Source: Acidicapsa ligni (GTDB taxonomy: Bacteria > Acidobacteriota > Terriglobia > Terriglobales > Acidobacteriaceae). From it: a stretch of DNA of 64,000 nucleotides. The translations under genes were made by a program, and so were the position numbers. Of this stretch, positions 44,792 to 53,703 are shown one piece after another. How positions within the stretch are numbered: position 1 is the first letter of the stretch; every line of letters begins with the position of its first letter. The DNA is taken from NCBI RefSeq assembly GCF_025685655.1, contig NZ_JAGSYG010000004.1, positions 1-64,000 on the forward strand, written 5' to 3'. The notes under the pieces were generated by a model. It ran no database searches. It had not been told where the DNA came from and saw only the letters and a program-made list of their open reading frames with translations.

Positions 44792-44909
44792 CTAGAGCAT
44801 TTCTCCTATTGCAATGCACCAGCCGGGGTTCGCGAAGTGTGGCTTTTCTTGATGAAAAGCCACACAATCAGCCGCTGCTCAGAATATACCTGTAGGAGAA
44901 ATGCTCTAG
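44792..44909. mobile_element. 118-bp MITE-like element with 17-bp terminal inverted repeats
   Basis: CTAGAGCATTTCTCCTA (44792-44808) is perfectly complementary to TAGGAGAAATGCTCTAG (44893-44909). Inside is a second perfect 12-bp hairpin, GTGTGGCTTTTC/GAAAAGCCACAC (44837-44865). It has no coding capacity. The right terminal repeat contains the gcvH stop codon (44906-44908). CTAG at both ends may reflect the target or termini. An 11-base fragment of the same terminus recurs at 50496-50506. Confidence 0.65.
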
Positions 44910-45295
44910 TGGCCAGTTTCTTCTGAAATGAACTTTTCGTATGCGGCTGCATCCAGCAAACCGGACAGCTCTGTAGGATCGGAGAGCTCAACCTTGATGA
45001 TCCACGCGGTATGAGCATCCTCGTTCACCTTGTCGGGTGAAGAGTTCAGTTCTTCGTTGATCGCCGTAACTGTTCCACTCACCGGCGAATAGAGATCGCT
45101 GACTGCCTTTACGCTCTCGACCGAGCCAAAGGTGGTGTGGGCCTTGACCGGGTCGCCGACCTTGGGCAGTTCTACGAAGACGATATCGCCCAGCGTGTTT
45201 TGCGCGTAGTCGGTAATACCGATGGAGCCGGTATTGCCGCTAACGTCAATCCATTCATGCTCTTTGGTGTACTTGTAGTTAGTGGGATAGGGCAT
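44906..45295 (-). CDS. gcvH: glycine cleavage system H protein
   Basis: The 129-residue H protein carries the lipoyl attachment lysine K63 in GSVESVKAVSDL. The swinging lipoamide carries the aminomethyl group between P, T and L proteins. AAAGGAAG lies just upstream of the ATG. The last codons and the TAG stop overlap the terminal repeat of a MITE-like element, but the conserved fold is complete, so function is probably unaffected. Confidence 0.97.
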   Translation of the reverse strand: MPYPTNYKYTKEHEWIDVSGNTGSIGITDYAQNTLGDIVFVELPKVGDPVKAHTTFGSVESVKAVSDLYSPVSGTVTAINEELNSSPDKVNEDAHTAWIIKVELSDPTELSGLLDAAAYEKFISEETGH

Positions 45296-45484
45296 GGAGC
45301 TTCCTTTCGTGGATCGAATATCGACCCGGTTCTTCAGATCACGGGTTGGACTGCGGGGATCTCGAAAACAGTGCGGAAATCCAGCGGACTCTTTAGTGTA
45401 AGACCTTCCACGCCCACACGGAAAACGGCCTGAAAAAACAGGCTGGATCGGGGCAAAATCTGCAGACGTGGTGTTGCGTTTGGA

Positions 45485-45778
45485 TTAAACAGCAGGTCCG
45501 AAGCCAGGATACGGCTCCAGCGGTATCAGCGCCACAATCTCCAACATGCCGGCCCGGAAGATAGGCAGACTCTCAAGGGCTGCACGGACGTCCGTCTCGG
45601 ATGCCGCCTCCCAGAGAATGCTGGCGCCGGGAACGTCGGCACGCTTCCAGACCTGGCGCAGAATCCCGGCTGCGTATAGTTCCCGCACCCGGGCAGTCTC
45701 AAGGCGGCCCAGTTCGGGCGTAAAGGCTTCGGGTGGAAACTTATCGACAAGGCGACGGCTTAACGAAAGAAATTGCAT
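45485..45778 (-). CDS. muconolactone isomerase-like (YCII/MIase) small protein
   Basis: The 97-residue single-domain protein resembles muconolactone delta-isomerase: MQFLSLSRRLVDKFPPEAFTPELGRLETARVRELYAAGILRQVWKR, then ASILWEAASETDVRAALESLPIFRAGMLEIVALIPLEPY. This dimeric ferredoxin-like fold is found in many proteins with no aromatic pathway. It lies between gcvT (72 bases upstream) and gcvH on the same strand, yet its role in glycine metabolism is not established. Confidence 0.75.
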   Translation of the reverse strand: MQFLSLSRRLVDKFPPEAFTPELGRLETARVRELYAAGILRQVWKRADVPGASILWEAASETDVRAALESLPIFRAGMLEIVALIPLEPYPGFGPAV

Positions 45779-45850
45779 GAGGATATTGTATCGAGTGAGA
45801 GCCCCGACGCGACGCTCCGACGCAAGGGCCTCGATGCCTGGGCTAATGCT

Positions 45851-47005
45851 TTACTTCTTAGGCCGCTTGTAGAACGGTGTAGGAACCTGCTTCGCACGTA
45901 CTTTATTGGCGCGCACCTGCACAAAGACGTCTTCTTTGCTTTCCGCAATTGCAGACGGAACGTATGCGTAGGCAATGTTGGTCTTCAGAAATGGTGCAGG
46001 CGATCCGCTCGTTACAATACCGATCTGCTCGCCAGCTTCATTAAGCACAGAATAGCCATCGCGAGCGATGCCCCGGTCAACCATTTCCAGGCCGATCAGT
46101 TTCTTTGCAGGGCCGCCTTTTTCTTTGAGGGCGAGCAGTGTTTCACGTCCGAGGAAATCGGAATCCTTCTCCAGCTTGAGCCAGCGGTCCAGGCCGGTTT
46201 CGAGGACGGTTGTTTCGTCGGTAATCTCATGCCCATAGAGCGGCATTCCTGCTTCCAGCCGCAGCGTATTACGCGCCCCCAATCCACAGGGCAGAATGCC
46301 GAACTCCGCTCCTGCTTCGAGAATTGCGTTCCAGACCTTCTCGGTGGTCGCAACATCGGAGGGAACGTAGACCTCGAAGCCGTCCTCGCCGGAGTAGCCG
46401 GTACGTGCGATCAGCACGTTGTAAACGCCAGCGACCTGACCCCATGTGAACCAGTAATTTTTGATCCCGCCCAGATCGACCTTGGTCAGTTTCTGGAGCG
46501 TCTCCAATGCGCGTGGTCCTTGAATGGCCAACTGCGAGTAGTGTGGCGAATAGTCGTTGATATGTACGCCGGGCATCGCGCCGACCTGCTTGCGGATCCA
46601 GGCGTAATCCTTGTCCTTGGTGCTTGCGTTTACTACCAGCAGATAGTCGTTATCGCCCAGCTTGTGAACCAGGATGTCGTCGATGAATGTGCCTTCGGGG
46701 GTCAGCAGGGCGGAGTACTGGGCCTGCCCATCCTGGAGCCGCGATGCGTCGTTCATCGTGATGCGCTGCACTGCCGCGAGCGAGTTGGGTCCGCGAAACT
46801 GAATTTCGCCCATGTGGCTCACGTCGAACAGGCCAACACCCGTGCGTACCGCCAGATGCTCCGCCATCAAACCGGAATACTCGACGGGCATATCCCAGCC
46901 GCCAAAATCGACCATCTTGGCTTTGAGCGCGCGATGGGTTGCATTGAGAGCGGTCTGCTTGAGTGGCGTGGATTCAGTGGCAGGTGTGGGAGCGGATGTA
47001 GACAT
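45851..47005 (-). CDS. gcvT: aminomethyltransferase (glycine cleavage T protein)
   Basis: The 384-residue GcvT starts MSTSAPTPATESTPLKQTALNATHRALKAKMVDFGGWDMPVEY at a position with GAGGT upstream (47005). A longer frame to 47095 adds a non-conserved start. Folate-site sequences are seen (FDVSHMGEIQFRG; GYSGEDGFEVYVP; GLGARNTLRLEAGMPLYGHEI with the catalytic Asp region). It moves the methylene to tetrahydrofolate and frees ammonia. It is first gene of the minus-strand gcv cluster; no glycine riboswitch was recognised upstream. Confidence 0.97.
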   Translation of the reverse strand: MSTSAPTPATESTPLKQTALNATHRALKAKMVDFGGWDMPVEYSGLMAEHLAVRTGVGLFDVSHMGEIQFRGPNSLAAVQRITMNDASRLQDGQAQYSALLTPEGTFIDDILVHKLGDNDYLLVVNASTKDKDYAWIRKQVGAMPGVHINDYSPHYSQLAIQGPRALETLQKLTKVDLGGIKNYWFTWGQVAGVYNVLIARTGYSGEDGFEVYVPSDVATTEKVWNAILEAGAEFGILPCGLGARNTLRLEAGMPLYGHEITDETTVLETGLDRWLKLEKDSDFLGRETLLALKEKGGPAKKLIGLEMVDRGIARDGYSVLNEAGEQIGIVTSGSPAPFLKTNIAYAYVPSAIAESKEDVFVQVRANKVRAKQVPTPFYKRPKK

Positions 47006-47164
47006 CGGTAATTGACCTCGTAGGGGACGGGCTTGATCGCAGATCAAAATCCTGTACCTTATGTGAAGATAGGGATTCCCGCCGTGCGCGGTCAAACCGC
47101 CATAAAAATCAACTGGACTTAACCTGCTCCGCTGCGAAACTGATGCAGAAAGAGAATTGCACTT

Positions 47165-47362
47165 ATGACGAACAAGATTCGGGGTTCGATTGCCATATTG
47201 GTTGGACTATTTGCCCTCTACCAGGCCTATGATCTCTACCAGAAAAATTTACGGGATTGGCACATGTGGCTGGAGGTGTTTGCCGGCCTGTTGTTGATTG
47301 CGCTGGGAAGCTGGCGCCTGCAACGAAAGACAGTTGACCCATCCGATGCGCTCTTGAAGTAA
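47165..47362 (+). CDS. small two-TM membrane protein
   Basis: The 65-residue product has two hydrophobic helices (IRGSIAILVGLFALYQAYDL and MWLEVFAGLLLIALGSW) and a short basic/acidic tail. AGAAAGAGA precedes the ATG. It is divergent from gcvT and 25 bases upstream of a TMEM175-like gene, so the two are likely co-transcribed. Function is unknown. Confidence 0.6.
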   Translation: MTNKIRGSIAILVGLFALYQAYDLYQKNLRDWHMWLEVFAGLLLIALGSWRLQRKTVDPSDALLK

Positions 47363-47387
47363 CTCTGCCTGCGGGAGGCTCACGGGA

Positions 47388-48014
47388 ATGGCTACCCTTT
47401 ACAACGTGATTCAAGGACGCAGTCTGGAGCGGCTCGCCGCTCTCAGCGATGGCATCTTTGCGGTTGCGATGACCCTGCTGGTACTGGACATCCATATTCC
47501 GGCAGCAGCAGGCATTCATTCCGAGATGGATCTGCTGCATGCGCTCACGGAGCTTGCTCCGCAGGGAGCCGCGTATGTGATGAGCTTTCTCACGCTTGGC
47601 ATCTTCTGGGCTGGACAGCAGACGCAGTTGAACCACATTCGCGAAGGCAGCCGCGATCTTACCTGGATTCACCTCGCGTTTCTCTTCACGCTGACTATGC
47701 TGCCGCTCTCGACACGCCTGCTGGCGGAGTTCATCACCTATCGCGCTGCGCTGGTGTTCTATTGGCTCAATATTCTCGTGCCGGGCGTGATTCTTTATTG
47801 GAGCTGGAACTATGTCATGCATCACGGATTGGTCAAAGAAGATACAGACGACGAAGTACGCGGAGCGATCTGCCGCCGCATACTGATTTCGCAAAGCCTG
47901 TATGCCTTCGGAGCATTGCTCTGCATCATCAACAATTACGTGAGCATGGGGTGGATCGTGCTGGTGCAATTGAACTACGCAATCGCTCCGCGTTGGGGAA
48001 AGCGATTGGGCTGA
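47388..48014 (+). CDS. TMEM175-like (DUF1211) potassium channel family protein
   Basis: The 208-residue integral membrane protein has the family motif SDGIFAVAMTLLVLDI (about 20-36) and six hydrophobic helices, matching bacterial TMEM175, in which a leucine filter in helix 1 selects K+. Conductance is predicted from homology only. GGGAGG lies upstream of the ATG. The second transmembrane motif repeats of larger homologues are not present, as is usual for bacterial single-repeat members. Confidence 0.85.
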   Translation: MATLYNVIQGRSLERLAALSDGIFAVAMTLLVLDIHIPAAAGIHSEMDLLHALTELAPQGAAYVMSFLTLGIFWAGQQTQLNHIREGSRDLTWIHLAFLFTLTMLPLSTRLLAEFITYRAALVFYWLNILVPGVILYWSWNYVMHHGLVKEDTDDEVRGAICRRILISQSLYAFGALLCIINNYVSMGWIVLVQLNYAIAPRWGKRLG

Positions 48015-48157
48015 CGGCGTGGCCAGTCACGCGCACGGGAGAAAATAGCGTGCAAAGGCTTCGATTTTTCGCAACTTTGCTGCGACAATTCGTGTCTCAA
48101 TAGGTGTATTCGCTTGCCTGATGTCCGTTCTAGGCGCGAAGTGCGAAGGAGACTCCG

Positions 48158-48313
48158 ATGACAACTCTCAGCCCTTTGGCTTTTATTCTCTTACGCGGAC
48201 ACCGCTTCGGCGGCGCACATGGCAACGCGGAATTCGTACTTCTGCTGGTTGGCCTCGGCTTTGCCGGTGTGCTTGTCTGGGCGATCCAGCGCAGCGGCAA
48301 GAACACTGCATAA
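48158..48313 (+). CDS. 51-residue small membrane protein
   Basis: The short frame starts MTTLSPLAFILLRGHRFGGA and continues with a hydrophobic helix (FVLLLVGLGFAGVLVWAIQR) and the tail SGKNTA, a typical single-pass small membrane protein. AAGGAG is 7 bases upstream of the ATG, which strongly supports translation. It lies between the TMEM175-like gene and the convergent methylmalonyl-CoA mutase gene. Function is unknown. Confidence 0.6.
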   Translation: MTTLSPLAFILLRGHRFGGAHGNAEFVLLLVGLGFAGVLVWAIQRSGKNTA

Positions 48314-48343
48314 CTCGCCTGACTCGCTTGCCAGACCGTATTG

Positions 48344-49921
48344 TCAGACCGTAATCGTTTCGCGATACTCGCCAAAGACTGCGCGGAGTGTGTCTGCAAT
48401 CTCTCCCACTGTGGCCAGTGCTTCGACGGCCTGAACGATGTGCGGCATGAGGTTTGTTTTCTCTGCGCCGGAGTCGATTGCGGCATCCTTCAGTTGCTGA
48501 AGCGCCTGCTTCCAACTGGCATGGTCGCGCCGTGTTCTCAGGGCGCGTAGTCGCTCAACCTGGCGACGTTCCAGGTCCTCGTCGAGGCGCTGTAGAGGCA
48601 TCTCTGGCTCGTCTCCGCCGCGGTCGCTGGCGAATTTGTTTACACCTACAATGACCGTCTCGCCTGAGTCCACCTTGCGCTGCCAGACGTAGGCTGCCTG
48701 CTGTATCTGCTGCTGCACCCAGCCGGATTCGACAGCTCTCAGCTCTCCGCCCAACTGATCGATGCGCGCAAAATAATCCTGTGCCTCGGCCTCTAGTTGA
48801 TCGGTCAGAGCTTCGACGTAATACGAGCCACCCAGAGGATCGGCGACCTGTGGCACGCCGCTTTCATGAGCAAGAATCTGCTGCGTGCGCAATGCAATGC
48901 GTGCGGCGTTTTCTGTGGGCAAGGCCAGTGCTTCGTCAAATCCATTGGTGTGCAGGCTTTGCGTACCGCCCATCACCGCTGCCAGCGCTTCCAGAGTAGT
49001 GCGAACGATGTTGTTCTCCGGCTGCTGCGCGGTCAATGTTGAGCCTGCTGTCTGCGTATGAAAACGAAGCGTCCACGAGCGGGGATTCGCAGCCTTGTAT
49101 TCCTCGCGCATCCAACGGGCCCAGATGCGCCGCGCTGCGCGAAACTTGGCGACTTCTTCAAAGAGATTGGAATGCGCGTTGAAGAAGAAGCTAAGCCGCG
49201 GAGCAAAGCTATCGATGCTCAGGCCCGCGGCCAGCGCGGCATCCACATAGGCGCGCCCATTGGCGAGTGTAAACGCGATCTCCTGCGCGGCCGTACAGCC
49301 GGCTTCGCGCATGTGATATCCGCTGATTGAAATGGTGTTCCACTCGGGGATTTCCTCGCCAGCCCAGGCAATGAGATTCGTCGTCAGGCGCATGGCTGGC
49401 AGCACCGGATAGATGTATGTCCCGCGTGCGATGTATTCCTTCAGAATGTCGTTTTGCACGGTGCCGGATAACTTGCGTGTATCCGCACCGGCGCGGCGGG
49501 CAGCGGCCACATACATCGCCAGCAGCGTGCTGGCCGTGGCATTGATAGTCATCGATGTCGAAACTTTATCGAGCGCGATGCCTGCGAAGAGCCGCTCCAT
49601 ATCTTCAAGCGAACTAATGGCCACGCCGGTGCGTCCTACCTCGCCAAGCGCCATTGGAGAATCGGAGTCATAGCCGGTCTGCGTCGGCAAATCAAATGCG
49701 ACGCTGAGGCCACTGGTGCCGTGCGCGAGAAGGAATCGATATCGCCGGTTCGACTCCTCCGCATCGCCCATGCCTGCATACTGGCGCATCGTCCAAAGGC
49801 GGCCACGATACATCGTCGGTTGGATGCCGCGCGTATACGGATACTCGCCGGGCAGCGAATTGTCTGCAGCCCCGGCGTTCCGATCAGCAGTGGTGTAAAC
49901 CGGCTTTAGTTCCTCAGGCAA
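48344..49921 (-). CDS. methylmalonyl-CoA mutase large (catalytic) subunit, without B12 domain
   Basis: The 525-residue product starts at TTG (49921), with GGAGAG 7 bases upstream, giving [16 protein letters not shown]. The TIM-barrel substrate domain is clear: [49 protein letters not shown], and [14 protein letters not shown]. No C-terminal cobalamin-binding DxHxxG domain is attached, so a separate small subunit elsewhere is required. It could be a mutase for methylmalonyl-CoA or a related acyl-CoA such as isobutyryl-CoA or 2-hydroxyisobutyryl-CoA. Confidence 0.9.
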   Translation of the reverse strand: MPEELKPVYTTADRNAGAADNSLPGEYPYTRGIQPTMYRGRLWTMRQYAGMGDAEESNRRYRFLLAHGTSGLSVAFDLPTQTGYDSDSPMALGEVGRTGVAISSLEDMERLFAGIALDKVSTSMTINATASTLLAMYVAAARRAGADTRKLSGTVQNDILKEYIARGTYIYPVLPAMRLTTNLIAWAGEEIPEWNTISISGYHMREAGCTAAQEIAFTLANGRAYVDAALAAGLSIDSFAPRLSFFFNAHSNLFEEVAKFRAARRIWARWMREEYKAANPRSWTLRFHTQTAGSTLTAQQPENNIVRTTLEALAAVMGGTQSLHTNGFDEALALPTENAARIALRTQQILAHESGVPQVADPLGGSYYVEALTDQLEAEAQDYFARIDQLGGELRAVESGWVQQQIQQAAYVWQRKVDSGETVIVGVNKFASDRGGDEPEMPLQRLDEDLERRQVERLRALRTRRDHASWKQALQQLKDAAIDSGAEKTNLMPHIVQAVEALATVGEIADTLRAVFGEYRETITV

Positions 49922-50022
49922 GCGATAGCTCTCCAGCGAAATCCGAGTTTACCAGTTGAGAGATACGGGCCGCAGAACCCGTGCCAGGGTAGTGGATAGA
50001 AATCCACCTATCAACGAATGCG

Positions 50023-50487
50023 TTACTTTCGTCGTGCTCGCCAGAAGGAACTTACGCATAGATAGCCAAAAATCGCCGTAGCGATCACGGCAACTACGAA
50101 CCGCGTATGTTCCGGGCCGTGGGCGTAGCTGGCCCTGGCCTTCCATATGTCTGTCGCAAAATAGGTTCCGAATAGGCCAAAGAAAAATCCTGTTACTTCG
50201 AGCCACAGGATTCCGCCGACGCGGGTGAATGGGCGCAGGAATCCGCCGATTCCGCGCCCGGCTGCGCGCGTCATTCCTGGGGCTTTCTTGCGAATATCGC
50301 GGGCTTTGGCAGCGTATTTGGGCACAGAGCTGGGCATGGAAGCCGGGTTGTTCGGCTGTGAGGGTACCTGATTCGGGGTACGGTCCGGATTTGAAGTACG
50401 GTCCTGGGCTCGCTGCTGGGCGATTCGCCCGGCAACGCGTACTCCAATGCCCAGTTTTTTGCCAAACTCGTTCGGATTCATTCGCAT
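50023..50487 (-). CDS. membrane protein with C-terminal two-helix domain
   Basis: The 154-residue product starts MRMNPNEFGKKLGIGVRVAG. Its start was set at 50487, where a conserved-looking N-terminus begins; the upstream 107 codons look non-coding. A Pro/Asn-rich linker (45-70) leads to two transmembrane helices (GGILWLEVTGFFFGLFGTYFA and FVVAVIATAIFGYLCVSSFW) ending in RARRK. It is an unknown family. An 11-base relic of the MITE terminus lies just upstream. Confidence 0.65.
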   Translation of the reverse strand: MRMNPNEFGKKLGIGVRVAGRIAQQRAQDRTSNPDRTPNQVPSQPNNPASMPSSVPKYAAKARDIRKKAPGMTRAAGRGIGGFLRPFTRVGGILWLEVTGFFFGLFGTYFATDIWKARASYAHGPEHTRFVVAVIATAIFGYLCVSSFWRARRK

Positions 50488-50761
50488 CTGAAGTGTAGAG
50501 CATTTCGCTCTTAACTTCTTGTTCTGCCAGAATGCGGAGCGGTCGTTTCTCGGCGAAAACTTCACCTGCGAATCCGCCCAGACGCCGGGTCGCAGTGAGA
50601 GAACGATCCCAATATCTTCCAATTGGGACCCGTTTTCCCACATTCTGGCTGCTTCCGAGTTGCCGACAATCGGCGTCAGAAGTAAGGTAGAAGAATCCTG
50701 GCCGTAACCGAGCACGTGCCAGATGCTCGCAGAGGGGGCGCAGTCCATGCCGGAGGGAAGT

Positions 50762-51091
50762 ATGAATCCACGCTTGCGCGACCTGATCCAGCAGCTTGGA
50801 GAGGCCATTCACGAATCCGTAATCGAGTCCGAACAGATTGCGGGCGTTGTGCAGAATATCCGCCGTCACGGCTTTGACGTGATGCTCATGCTTGAGGCGA
50901 CCATTGGTCTCAATGACGTTGAAGCTGAAGGCTCCGCGGAATCCATCGTCGAGGGAAATGCTGCCGGGGATGAAGGCGGTCCTTTTACTTCGCACGATGT
51001 GAACTTTCTCAAGTCTCTTCGTATCTCCATTGAAGGCGAAAAGGAAGATGGCGGAGTTGAGGATGAGGGAGAAAACGAAAGCCAGCGGTGA
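50762..51091 (+). CDS. small acidic hypothetical protein
   Basis: The 109-residue product starts MNPRLRDLIQQLGEAIHESVIESEQIAGVVQNIRRHGFDVMLMLEATIGL at 50762 with GGAGGGAAGT just upstream; earlier in-frame starts lack a ribosome-binding site. The first 50 residues are a conserved-looking amphipathic helical pair; the rest is acidic and disordered. I do not recognise the function. Confidence 0.6.
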   Translation: MNPRLRDLIQQLGEAIHESVIESEQIAGVVQNIRRHGFDVMLMLEATIGLNDVEAEGSAESIVEGNAAGDEGGPFTSHDVNFLKSLRISIEGEKEDGGVEDEGENESQR

Positions 51092-51489
51092 ATGCCAGAT
51101 CTGAAGGTCAGGCCTGAAAGCCGGATCTGAAAGCCAGACTGCGGTCCGCATAGGTCGGCAGTCTCTTTACGCATTCAGTCAGGCTCGTTCTTTCCAGGCT
51201 AATTTTGTCTAAGCTGGTTCTGCCTCAACTCGTTCTGCGGTCCGAACTGGCGTGCCGATCTTCATCGCTTTGCCTTTATCTGCGCATCTAATCTACCTGA
51301 ACACAGGCTGTATATTTTGAGGTCTACTACTGTTACGCGGCTGTGATATTCTCGCCCGTCTGGTAACTCATTTTGAATTGAAGTTATCGGAGAGGCTGTC
51401 GTCTCAGAAGGCGAAATGCAGTTTCAGCAGCAGAGATACCGCATGGTTCAACTGGACGAGGGCGGGAAAACAGGAGAATTTGCACATAT
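51092..51489. other. 398-base spacer upstream of glgC
   Basis: No gene was found. A weak terminator-like hairpin (AGACTGC/GCAGTCT, 51136-51164) follows the upstream gene. Short imperfect repeats around GATCTGAARGYCAG occur at 51095-51140. The glgC promoter should be here, but no convincing -35/-10 pair is visible. AGGAG occurs 15 bases before the glgC ATG, further than usual. Confidence 0.4.
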
Positions 51490-52743
51490 ATGAAAGACAC
51501 ACTTGGAGTCCTGTTAGCAGGTGGCGCTGGAGAACGTCTCTTTCCTCTCACGCGTGACCGCGCCAAGCCCGCTGTTCCATTCGGCGGCCATTACCGCATT
51601 ATCGATATCACTCTTTCCAATTGCATCAACTCCGGCCTGCGCAAAGTCTTCATCATGACTCAGTACAAGGCGCTTTCTCTCAACCGGCACATTCGCGAAG
51701 GCTGGACAGGCATCGTTGCGCAGGAGCTTGGAGAGTTCTTCGAGATCATGCCGCCCATGCAGCGCACCGGCGCCAACTGGTATATGGGAACGGCCGACGC
51801 TGTTTATCAAAACATCTATTCCATCGGCTCTGAACAACCCAAATACGTCATCATTCTCTCCGGCGATCACATCTACAAAATGGACTACAGCCGCATGCTG
51901 GAAGCGCACAAGGACTCCGGTGCGGAAGTCACACTTGCCACGTTGCCTATCGCTCCAGATGAGGTTTCGCGCTTCGGCGTGGTGGAGGTTGGCCAGGGCG
52001 GAGAGATTCTCGGCTTTGAAGAGAAACCCAAATCCACTACCTTTCGATCGCCATTCAATCCCAATGCAGTGGATGCATCGATGGGTATTTATATCTTCAA
52101 TACCGAGACGCTCCTCAAGGAACTGATCGCCGACGCGGAAGATCCTCACTCCAAGCACGACTTCGGCCACAACATTTTGCCGAACCTGCTGGGCAAAAAG
52201 AAGATGGTTGCCTATAACTTTGTCGACGAGAACCGTCAGCAGGCGCTCTATTGGCGCGACGTGGGCACACTCGACGCATACTACGACGCCAATCTGGATC
52301 TGTGCGCCGTTTCGCCGACCTTCAATCTGTACGACAAGCACTGGCCGATTCGGACCCGTGTGCGTCAGTATCCGCCTGCGAAGTTTGTCTTTGGGGAACC
52401 GGGCAGGACGGGCAAAGCGGTTAATTCGGTCATTACTGCCGGTGTCATCATTTCGGGCGCCGAAGTGATGAATTCCGTTCTTTCGCAGGATGTGCGCGTC
52501 AACTCTTACTCTGAGGTCGATTCGAGCATCATCTTCAGCCATGTCAATATTGGTCGCCATTGCCGCATCCGGCGAGCGATTATCGACCGCGATGTGCAGA
52601 TTCCTGAAGGCACGATTATCGGTTACGACCCGGTGGAGGATAAACGCCGCTATTTCGTCACCCCATCTGGACTGACGATTGTCACTCGCGACCGTTCGCT
52701 CTTTGAAAATCCAGTCGAGCCGGAGTTTCAAGAGCGGTACTAA
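51490..52743 (+). CDS. glgC: glucose-1-phosphate adenylyltransferase
   Basis: The 417-residue ADP-glucose pyrophosphorylase has an N-terminal nucleotidyltransferase domain (LAGGAGERLFPLTRDRAKPAVPFGG, NWYMGTADAVYQN, SGDHIYKMDYSRML) and a C-terminal left-handed beta-helix (about 300-400). It makes ADP-glucose from glucose-1-phosphate and ATP, the committed step of glycogen synthesis; effector control is expected from the family. It stands alone and is ended by a clear terminator. Confidence 0.97.
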   Translation: MKDTLGVLLAGGAGERLFPLTRDRAKPAVPFGGHYRIIDITLSNCINSGLRKVFIMTQYKALSLNRHIREGWTGIVAQELGEFFEIMPPMQRTGANWYMGTADAVYQNIYSIGSEQPKYVIILSGDHIYKMDYSRMLEAHKDSGAEVTLATLPIAPDEVSRFGVVEVGQGGEILGFEEKPKSTTFRSPFNPNAVDASMGIYIFNTETLLKELIADAEDPHSKHDFGHNILPNLLGKKKMVAYNFVDENRQQALYWRDVGTLDAYYDANLDLCAVSPTFNLYDKHWPIRTRVRQYPPAKFVFGEPGRTGKAVNSVITAGVIISGAEVMNSVLSQDVRVNSYSEVDSSIIFSHVNIGRHCRIRRAIIDRDVQIPEGTIIGYDPVEDKRRYFVTPSGLTIVTRDRSLFENPVEPEFQERY

Positions 52744-52771
52744 CATCCAGTTCGGTCACGAAAAGAACAAG

Positions 52772-52804
52772 CGGGGGAGCGCAAGCCGGGCTCTCCCGTT
52801 TTTC
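52772..52804 (+). terminator. terminator after glgC
   Basis: CGGGGGAGC (52772-52780) pairs with GCTCTCCCG (52790-52798) with one G-U pair, followed by TTTTT (52799-52803). Confidence 0.8.
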
Positions 52805-53017
52805 ATTGCATGAAATAGGCAGAGGCGGCTCTTTGCCTCATTCCATCGATCACGGAACCAACTACGCAGATGCTCCGTACAGATATACATGGCGCACGTA
52901 GGTACAATGAATTGGTTCACTTCCGGGATCGAATATAGTCCCAGGATGGCTGCGAAGACTCCTTTCAGTCTCGTGGGCGTATCCGAGGCGCGAACATCGA
53001 CTCCGCGGAAGGCTGCC

Positions 53018-53701
53018 ATGGACCTGGCGCCCGGGACGGCAGGCGGAGTCAGCAGCAAAGGTGGACTCGGACATGAGCAGTCTTTGGAGGTTCGTTCGCT
53101 AGTGGAACCCGACTGGTCTGAAGTTGTTCGCCGGTGCCTCTCCGGAGACTCGCCCGCCTGGACTGAGCTGGTTCGGGCTCATCATCGCCGCGTCTACGCT
53201 TTGTGCTATCGCTTTACCGGCTCTGGTACAGAGGCCGAAGACCTGACCCAGGATGTCTTTCTCAAGATCTACTCCAACCTGACGAGTTTTGATGTGGCTC
53301 GCGGCAGCCTCCAGGTATGGATTACTACCCTTACCCGCAACCTGTTAGTGGATCATTTCCGTCGCACGCGGAATCTACGAATTACCGGCTCTCTCGATGA
53401 GGGCTGGGAACAGAGCGGCGATGACCGGCCCATGATCGCAATCGATCGGCTGGAAAGCAAAGGGCCAACGCAACACGATCAGGCAACACGGCGGGAGCTT
53501 GAGAAAATGGTACAGCAGGCACTCGCACAAGTCTCCTCGGAGCTGCGTGAAGCGGTCATACTGCGTGACCTGCAAGATATGGATTATAAAGAGATTGCCC
53601 AGGTTCTGGGCATTCCTGAGGGGACTGTCAAGTCCCGCATCAGCCGTGGCCGCGCGGAACTTGCACGGTTGCTGGAACGTAATAAGAAGGAGGTGATGTA
53701 G
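53018..53701 (+). CDS. ECF-type RNA polymerase sigma factor
   Basis: From 53018 the 227-residue product has sigma region 2 (WTELVRAHHRRVYALCYRFTGSGTEAEDLTQDVFLKIYSNL, with the -10 recognition helix) and region 4 (VSSELREAVILRDLQDMDYKEIAQVLGIPEGTVKSRISRGRAEL, helix-turn-helix for -35). There is no region 1.1 or 3, as in ECF sigma factors. The start is uncertain: GGAAGG precedes the ATG at 53018, but in-frame ATGs at 52889, 52907 and 52946 exist. It is followed 2 bases later by an anti-sigma gene. It directs polymerase to an envelope or stress regulon. Confidence 0.92.
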   Translation: MDLAPGTAGGVSSKGGLGHEQSLEVRSLVEPDWSEVVRRCLSGDSPAWTELVRAHHRRVYALCYRFTGSGTEAEDLTQDVFLKIYSNLTSFDVARGSLQVWITTLTRNLLVDHFRRTRNLRITGSLDEGWEQSGDDRPMIAIDRLESKGPTQHDQATRRELEKMVQQALAQVSSELREAVILRDLQDMDYKEIAQVLGIPEGTVKSRISRGRAELARLLERNKKEVM

Positions 53702-53703
53702 TC

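Noticed and set aside
45773..47011. Plus-strand open frame antisense to gcvT
   Set aside because: Shadow; gcvT is conserved along its full length.
47006..47164. Possible glycine riboswitch upstream of gcvT
   Set aside because: The conserved glycine-aptamer core sequences are not visible on the minus strand.
48121..48354. 77-codon plus-strand open frame near 48121
   Set aside because: A different frame (48158-48313) has a strong ribosome-binding site and a transmembrane helix; this one has neither.
49949..51151. 400-codon minus-strand open frame over 50023-51151
   Set aside because: It overlaps two better-supported small genes, has no ribosome-binding site and gives no recognisable product.
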